Assembly: GCA_030068075.1 (NCBI GenBank)
Contig: CM057834.1
Span: forward strand, 96,179,119-96,243,118
From: Paguma larvata
Lineage: Eukaryota; Chordata; Mammalia; Carnivora; Viverridae
DNA length: 64,000 nucleotides
Reading direction: 5' to 3'
Part shown: piece by piece, positions 58,285 through 64,000 of the stretch
Layout of the letters: each line of letters starts with the position of its first letter
How positions within the stretch are numbered: position 1 is the first letter of the stretch
The notes under the pieces: model-generated
Told to the model about the DNA's origin: nothing
The model's database searches: none
What the model saw: the letters and a program-made list of their open reading frames with translations, nothing else
Position numbers and translations under genes: made by a program

Positions 58285-59401
58285 GTAGGCCCGTGCGTAC
58301 ACGTCAGCCACACGTGACACCGTATTGTAACCTCCGTCCGCTGTTCTGCTTGGACGCCGGTTTTGCTTGGGGTGGGCAGGTTAGGCGGAAAAGACCCGTA
58401 TTCTACTTTTTCCTGCAAACCCCTAACTAGTGAGGTAGAAAGACGTATCTTTATTAAAGGAAAGACAAGGACACCGTTAATGGTGGAGGTTTCTTAGGGA
58501 GAAGGTAGAATACATGTTTACCGTGTATGTTCTTTGTAACTCTACCGCTTCCAGACTCACGTCTGTCAGTCTCCTGTTTTGATCTATCCCGCCATCTTTT
58601 CGCTCCGCGCTCTCAGATGCCAGAAGCTTCTCATGTTCCCCAGCAAACGCTATTTTGGTTTATCCGACCTACTTCTTTCACTACTCCAACACGATACGAA
58701 TAACTTCGGCTCTTTTTTTTTCCCCCCTCTTTGGATGCTTTGCCTTAAAAATCCTCAAAACATAGACTTTCTCCAGAATCTCAGACTCCAGTTGTTGGCT
58801 CGGAGCACGCAGAGGGATGGTTTTGTTATGACAGTCAAAGTGTATTTCAGGTTCATTGGTTGTCCCTGCCCCCACCACTGATTTTAACAATGAAGAAACC
58901 AGCCTGGGAGACACCATGAATAAAACATAGCGGGAGGAGGTCTCCCTGGGAACTAAGCCAGAAAGATCAAGGATGGAAACTGTCACTGCATTCTCTAGAA
59001 GGAGTTCAAAATAGATACCTGTCAGGAAGAAGAACAGCAGGGGGATACTGTTTTGTCAGCAGAGCGGAGTGTCATTTGGCAGGGGCTCAGCCGCCACTCA
59101 GCCCTCGTTCGGATCCGGCCGGTCGCCGTGGGAAGTTCGGGCTGCGGGAGAAAAGGCACGAGTCCCGTGTCTTTTTGAGCGGTGGTGGATGTCAGATTCA
59201 TAACTTGATATGGAGTTTACGCTTGGCCTTTAGCAGTCGACGCTGGAGGGTATTTTCAGGACGAGTCTTTCCTGGGAAAATGACAACGCACGGTTACGGT
59301 TTACCGTGCAATCCGTCAGATAGATGTAAATAAGGTGAGGTCACAGTGGTGGGCAGAGTCCTCCAGGCGGGCACAGTGCCTGGCTCGTAGTAGAAGCTGC
59401 A

Positions 59402-59796
59402 GCTCCCCCGCCCCGGGAGGGGGCTCAGTCCGCTGAGTGTCCGACTCTTGATTTCGCTCAGGTCATGAGCTCACAGTTCATGAGTTCGAGCCCTGCGTCG
59501 GACTCCGCGCTGACAGCGTGGAGCCTGCTTGGGATTCTCTCTCCCCCACTAGACTCTCCATCTCTCAAATAAATAAATAAATAAACTGAAGAAGAAGGAG
59601 GAGAAGGAGAAGGAGAAGAAGGAGGAGGAGGAGGAGGAGGAGAAGGGGAAGAGAAGAAGGAGAAGAAGAAGAAGAAGAAGAAGGAGGAGGAGGAGGAGGA
59701 GGAGGAGGAGGAGGGGGAGGAGGAAGAAGAAGAAGGAGGAGGAGGAGGGGGAGGAGGAGGAGGAGGAGGAGGAGGAGGAGGAGGAGGAAGAAGAAG
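59402..59796 (+). repeat. CAN-SINE with greatly expanded purine tail
   Basis: A 5'-shortened body from GGGAGGGGGCTCAGTCCGCT to CAAATAAATAAATAAATAAA, followed by a tail of about 210 bp made only of GAA/GGA-type triplets. Possible duplication AGAAGCTGCAG / AGAAGCAACAG at the outer edges shows that the purine tract lies inside the insertion. Confidence 0.8.
59586..59796. repeat. (GAA/GGA)n polypurine tract
   Basis: About 210 bp with a single purine strand, changing from GAAGGA mixtures to long GGA and GAA blocks. Confidence 0.95.
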
Positions 59797-60229
59797 CAAC
59801 AGCGGCAAACTATTTACTGAACAAACCAAGCCCCTCTTCAGCCGTAACTCGAGCCAATCTTCTAACTCAAGGTTCATTCAGGTACAGTCGATACCATTTG
59901 CAGGATTAGGATGGTTTCATACCATTTTCTCCACATCGTGTTGATTGGCTTTGATTAGAAACATTCTCTTGCTTTAAGCCACACCGTCTGCCACCTCTTT
60001 TAAAGTAACTGAACTTGGGGCTTTCGAGGCATGGAAAGCCAGAGAAATCCAGAGAGCAGAGGATTCCAAGAACTTCAGAGAGTCTGAGAGACTGAGGAGG
60101 GCTTGGGGGAGAGTCCAGTCCTACTGCTCAGGGTTCTTTTGGTGGCAAGTGACAGAAAACCAAATTCAGAATTCATTTGTAGGGGAAATTCCTAGCATAA
60201 GTCATAGAACTTAAGAAAGGGAAAACTCA

Positions 60230-60690
60230 GGGGCGCCTGGGGGGCTCAGTCAGTTAAGCGTCCAACTTCGGCTCAGGTCATGATCTCACGGTCTGTGAGT
60301 TCGAGCCCTGCGTCGGGCTCTGTGCTGATGGCTCATCAGAGGCTAGAGCCTGCTTCGGATTCTGTATCTCCCTCTCTCTCTGCCCTTCTCCTGCTCACGC
60401 TCTGTCTCTATGTTTCTTAAGAATAAATAAATGTTAGGGGCACCTGGGTGGCTCAGTTGGTTGAGCGGCCAACTTCCACTCAGGTCACAATCTCACGGTC
60501 TGTGAGTTCGAGCTCCGCTTCGGGCTCTGTGCTGACAGCCTGGAGCCTGCTTCGGATTCTGTATGTCCCTCTCTCTCTGCCCTTCCCCTGCTCACACTCT
60601 GTCTCTATGTCTCTCAAAAATAAATAAACGTTTAAAAAATTAAAAAAAAAAAAGAATAAATAAATGTTTTAAAAAATCGTGGAAAAAAAA
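60230..60690 (+). repeat. CAN-SINE split by a second SINE in its tail
   Basis: The outer copy runs 60230-60435, with its tail remainder at 60669-60690. The interrupting SINE has the same orientation, so the pair looks like a tandem dimer. Confidence 0.9.
60436..60651 (+). repeat. CAN-SINE inserted in a SINE tail
   Basis: AGGGGCACCTGGGTGGCTCA. Exact 17-bp duplication AAGAATAAATAAATGTT at 60419-60435 and 60652-60668. Confidence 0.94.
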
Positions 60691-60925
60691 AAGATGAGTA
60701 ACAGCATAGACATGAATGAGGGTGATGGGGAGTCCTCCCCTCCCTCTTCCCGGCATGTAGAGCAAGGCAGTAGCCCTGAGACTTCTGGGTGTGTTTAGAA
60801 AGCCAGATGCCCCAACCCACTTCAGCTAGGAAAGACCTCGTGGTCCCGGGGCGCTCTGGTCTTTCTCGGCCCAGCCTCTCTACCCTAGCTCCAATGGAAC
60901 ATAAAGTTTAGCATGATATCCAGGG

Positions 60926-60952
60926 AAAAAAACAAAACAAAACAAAACAAAG
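60926..60952. repeat. (AAAAC)n microsatellite
   Basis: About four AAAAC units after an A run. Confidence 0.9.
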
Positions 60953-61564
60953 ATATGGCTTCTCCTTAAAGAAAAGTAGGTCAGACAGGGAGGCCTCGCG
61001 GAACATGCTAGTAAATCCTACGGTACCTTTAGAACTCTAGAAAACACTTCACTCCTTTCCCTGGAAGCAATCTACAAATCCATCCTGGAAACTTCTACGA
61101 CCGTAAAGCATAGGAAAGCTATAGGAGAATGTTCATCATGACCACTTCTGTGTGAAGGGGTTACACATGGTTTCGCTTCCTCTAGAGATTCCTGTATTTC
61201 CGCGTCTTCTCTCATAAGCGTGTGTCGCCTTTTTTCAGTACGCATTGCATTTTTACGATCAAAGAAAAACATGACACATACAGGTAACTTCAACCCGTTC
61301 TGACAGCCCCCAGTTGTAACAACATATAATGACAAAGATATTTAAGTAATTTCAAATTAAAACGCACTTCTAATCAAAGAACAAACATAAGGCTAATTCA
61401 AACAGGAGTGTGAGCACGCTATGCCTTTGGAATTCAGGTGAAATTTTATACATTCGTTCACGCACAAACAGCACGTAATTCTAATGATGTTTATCAGTGT
61501 TTAGGGTGTTTTTTAAAGCAGGTTTACTTTCCTCACTGGGTTTGGCTAAAGCTAACATTAAATT

Positions 61565-61625
61565 AATTTGCATTCCCTGAGCACCTACTGTCTGAAATGG
61601 TGCTGAGCCCTGGAGGGAAATTGAC
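61565..61625 (-). repeat. L2 3'-end fragment, antisense
   Basis: AATTTGCATTCCCTGAGCAC followed by CTACTGTCTGAAATGGTGCT. Confidence 0.45.
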
Positions 61626-62089
61626 CTTGGGTGAACCGTTTGCTGCCAAAACACAAAGTGCCCGCTCTCACATAGATAATGAGGAGCTGACTCTGGGAGC
61701 CATCAGCCACGGGAGTGAGCCAGAACCCGTGACAACCCTCAGGTGGCGTCATTTAGGAAAACTCACAGTTGCACCCGGGATAATCGCTGAAGGCTCACGG
61801 CCAGTCAGGATGTTCAACAAGCCCCGGGCAGGCAGGGAGCACCTGAAAAAAGGACTGTATGCAAGGAAAATCCGTGCCAATTAGTGGAATCCAAGAACCG
61901 CACATTACAAGGAATAATTTCAAAGTCTTGCGTTACGAAGCCTTTCTCCTCCTTTCCTTCTTGCTGCCCAGAGCTTTGTCTCTTCTTCCTCCCCTTCCTT
62001 TCATCTCCCATCCCGTTCCTTGAGGTAGATAAGGCGGCTCATGGGCAGTCTGTACAATGAAATAGAGAACTGAAGCAGGTCACAAAAGT

Positions 62090-62093
<4 letters not shown>

Positions 62094-62120
<27 letters not shown>
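62094..62120. repeat. (CA)n microsatellite
   Basis: About 13 CA units. Confidence 0.95.
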
Positions 62121-62121
<1 letters not shown>

Positions 62122-62165
62122 TTGCATGTCATGGGTTATAGTTACTGGCATAGAAAGCTGCCTCC

Positions 62166-62397
62166 AGGGGGCACCTGGATGGCTCAGTCCGTTAAGCATC
62201 TGACTCTTGGTTTCGGCTCGGGTCATGATCTCAGGGTTCCGTGAGTTCGAGCCCCTGCATCAGGCTCTGTGCTGACAGTGCAGAGCCTGCGTGGGATTCT
62301 GTCTCCCTCTGTCTCTCTGCCCCTCCCCAACTCGCTCTGTCTCTGTTTCTCTCAACCATAAATAAATAAACTTCACACACACACACACACACACACA
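62166..62397 (+). repeat. CAN-SINE ending in a (CA)n tail
   Basis: The body from GGGGCACCTGGATGGCTCAG ends CATAAATAAATAAACTT and passes directly into about 12 CA units (62374-62397). Confidence 0.9.
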
Positions 62398-62451
62398 AGC
62401 TTCCCCGTAGCACAGTCCACTTAGGCAATGTCACAGCCATCATCACAGCTC

Positions 62452-62645
62452 GCATTCACTGATGCTCACTGTGTCCTTAGCACTGAGCTAAGCATGTTGA
62501 ACACAGCCTCTCATTCAGTCGTCACCAACCTTACCAGAGGTGCAGTGTGACTATACCCATTTTAGAGATGTGGATACCAAAGCTCAGTTAGTCCGACATA
62601 ACTCCTCTCGAGTTAGAGAGTGGGAAGCACAGATGAACACAGGGG
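62452..62645 (+). repeat. MIR element
   Basis: TTCACTGATGCTCACTGTGT, CCTTAGCACTGAGCTAAGCA and CCCATTTTAGAGATGTGGAT fit MIR. Confidence 0.75.
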
Positions 62646-63638
62646 TGTCACACGTCACTTCACACATGCTCCTAGCCCCCATTTAATAGCGAGGCATCTG
62701 GGACGGTGGTCACGGTGCCTTGACCGTGGCTACCGCTGGGCAGTAAGAAATTGAGTGGTGTTATAACCGTCACAATAGTTGTTATTATTGTTATGAAATA
62801 TTCACGAGAATAATAAAACATGCACGTATGTATCTATCAGCCAAACACTACAGAGTTTGCCATTTTGCTCTATTTCGTCACGGTTTTTTTTTTTCTTTCT
62901 TTAATGCAGTGATACTCGAGGCCCTGGGTCCTCCTTGTCAGATCGTGTCCCCTGAGGAAGGCAGTGGACAAAGCCTTCTGCAGCATTTCTGCACCAGATG
63001 TGTCTTTCACAAAGGCTGTTTGATGCAGCATCTCTCTATAAGCATAACTTAAAAACGGATTTCCATGCAAACGATTCTGGAAGAGGGGGGGATGACGGGC
63101 CTGTGAAGGGGGCAAGGAACCTTTATGATACTCTGGCCTGCTCCCAGGGGTCAAACCAGCTCCAAAAAAAATGAATAAACTACCTGTTCTTAAAATAACT
63201 ATCACATATTTGGGAGTTTGAATGGAAGTTAGACAATAGAGAACTCAGGGATAGATTCTCTGGCACAGACACTCAGAGTCTGTAGGCTCCAAAAACCAAA
63301 TGAACAGATGGTAAGGATGTCATGTTCACTTTGGCTTTCATCTAACTGGAGGGCCATCCCATCTTTGCCAAGAGGAGCTTGACAAATTTCTCCTGCCAGC
63401 AAAATTAAGGACTTTCTTAAAAAATAACTCCCAAGTCCTCAAGAGCAAACGATGAGTAGGTCCCGGAATTTGGGGGCCGCAGAGCATGTGACTTCAGTTG
63501 TTTTCATCAGGAATTCTCAAAACAAACATTCCCCCCCTAAAAAAAATCACGTTTAAAATAAGGATGATAATTTTTTTTACCGCTATTAATCAGAACTTCA
63601 ACCCAAGTACATAAAAACAGTTATTAATGGAGCTATAT

Positions 63639-63859
63639 TTTTTTAATTTATTTTTAATGTTTTTATTAATTTTTGAGAGACATAGAGACAGAGTGTGAGC
63701 AGGGGAAGGGCAGAGAGAGAGGGAGACACAGAATCCCAAGCAGGCTCCAGGCTCTGAGCCATCAGCACAAGCCCGACGCGGGGCTCGAACCCACAGACCG
63801 TGAGATCATGACCTGAGCCGAAGTCGGCCGCTTAACCAACTGAGCCACCCAGGCGCCCC
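63639..63859 (-). repeat. CAN-SINE with perfect target-site duplication
   Basis: Antisense near-consensus copy. Exact 13-bp AATGGAGCTATAT at 63626-63638 and 63860-63872. Confidence 0.95.
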
Positions 63860-64000
63860 AATGGAGCTATATATTGAATATGCATCTTAAAAAGGGTCAG
63901 AGAAGTGTAACGAGGGCAACTGTGTGCTAAACACTAGGGACAGAGGAAAAGATACAAATGTTAGGATAGCACCAGTTGCTACTACAAATTAACCCTAAAG

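Larger units (their letters stand above)
58285..64000 (+). other. 5' part of the next intron (phase 0)
   Basis: This is intronic sequence after donor GTAGGC. No further exon is visible, so the intron is longer than 5.7 kb. Stretches 58285-59400, 59800-60225, 60700-61560, 61630-62090 and 62650-63620 contain nothing I recognise apart from short simple repeats. Confidence 0.75.

Noticed and set aside
59458..59877. 139-residue frame with poly-Pro and poly-Ser
   Set aside because: It is a translation of the antisense of the GGA/GAA repeat and a SINE.
7278..63850. Many 60-90-residue frames beginning [17 protein letters not shown] or similar
   Set aside because: These are one frame of the CAN-SINE body, repeated because the SINE is repeated. 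They are not a gene family.

Overview
The window is mammalian genomic DNA from a carnivore, most likely a cat or another feliform. The main clue is about 40 copies of the Carnivora-specific, tRNA-Lys-derived CAN-SINE. The copies have the feliform-type body: a head reading CGCCTGGGTGGCTCAGTC, then GTTCGAGCCC, a CT-rich stretch and an AATAAA-rich tail. Carnivore-type LINE-1 copies are also present.

Only three coding exons are convincing, all on the plus strand at 895-1131, 49692-49928 and 58151-58284. They belong to one gene and encode, in order, the end of a laminin-G domain plus an EGF-like domain, a serine-rich linker leading into the next laminin-G domain, and more of that domain. The protein matches the neurexin-like contactin-associated protein family and best fits CNTNAP2 (CASPR2). 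All splice sites are canonical (AG acceptors, GTAAGG/GTAGGC donors) and the codon phases join exactly. The window lies inside the 3' half of the gene, so the start, the transmembrane segment and the cytoplasmic tail are all outside it. The introns are 48,560 and 8,222 bp.

The first intron (1132-49691) is mostly transposon debris. It holds SINEs (many with clear target-site duplications, several nested), a twin-primed (5'-inverted) L1 at 7837-9041, and an older L1M copy at about 11.3-12.55 kb. It also holds two L1M pieces on opposite strands at 18.3-20.0 kb, an L1M ORF1-type piece at 21.7-22.5 kb, and a 5.1-kb minus-strand carnivore L1 at 24.8-30.0 kb. That last L1 keeps its 5' UTR but has lost its reverse-transcriptase domain. 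MaLR LTRs (MLT1), L2 and MIR fossils and a hAT-Charlie element are also present. The repeat-poor stretch at about 30.0-32.9 kb looks like candidate regulatory DNA.

The second intron (49929-58150) holds a compact CpG island at about 52.55-53.06 kb, followed by a repeat-free AT-rich block at 53.31-53.69 kb that looks like conserved noncoding DNA. Together they could be an internal promoter or enhancer of the gene; this is inference. The remainder (58285-64000) is intron with SINEs and a roughly 210-bp polypurine tract.

Most other open reading frames are translations of SINEs, simple repeats or GC-rich DNA and are not genes. I see no CRISPR array, functional tRNA or rRNA gene, or intact mobile element.
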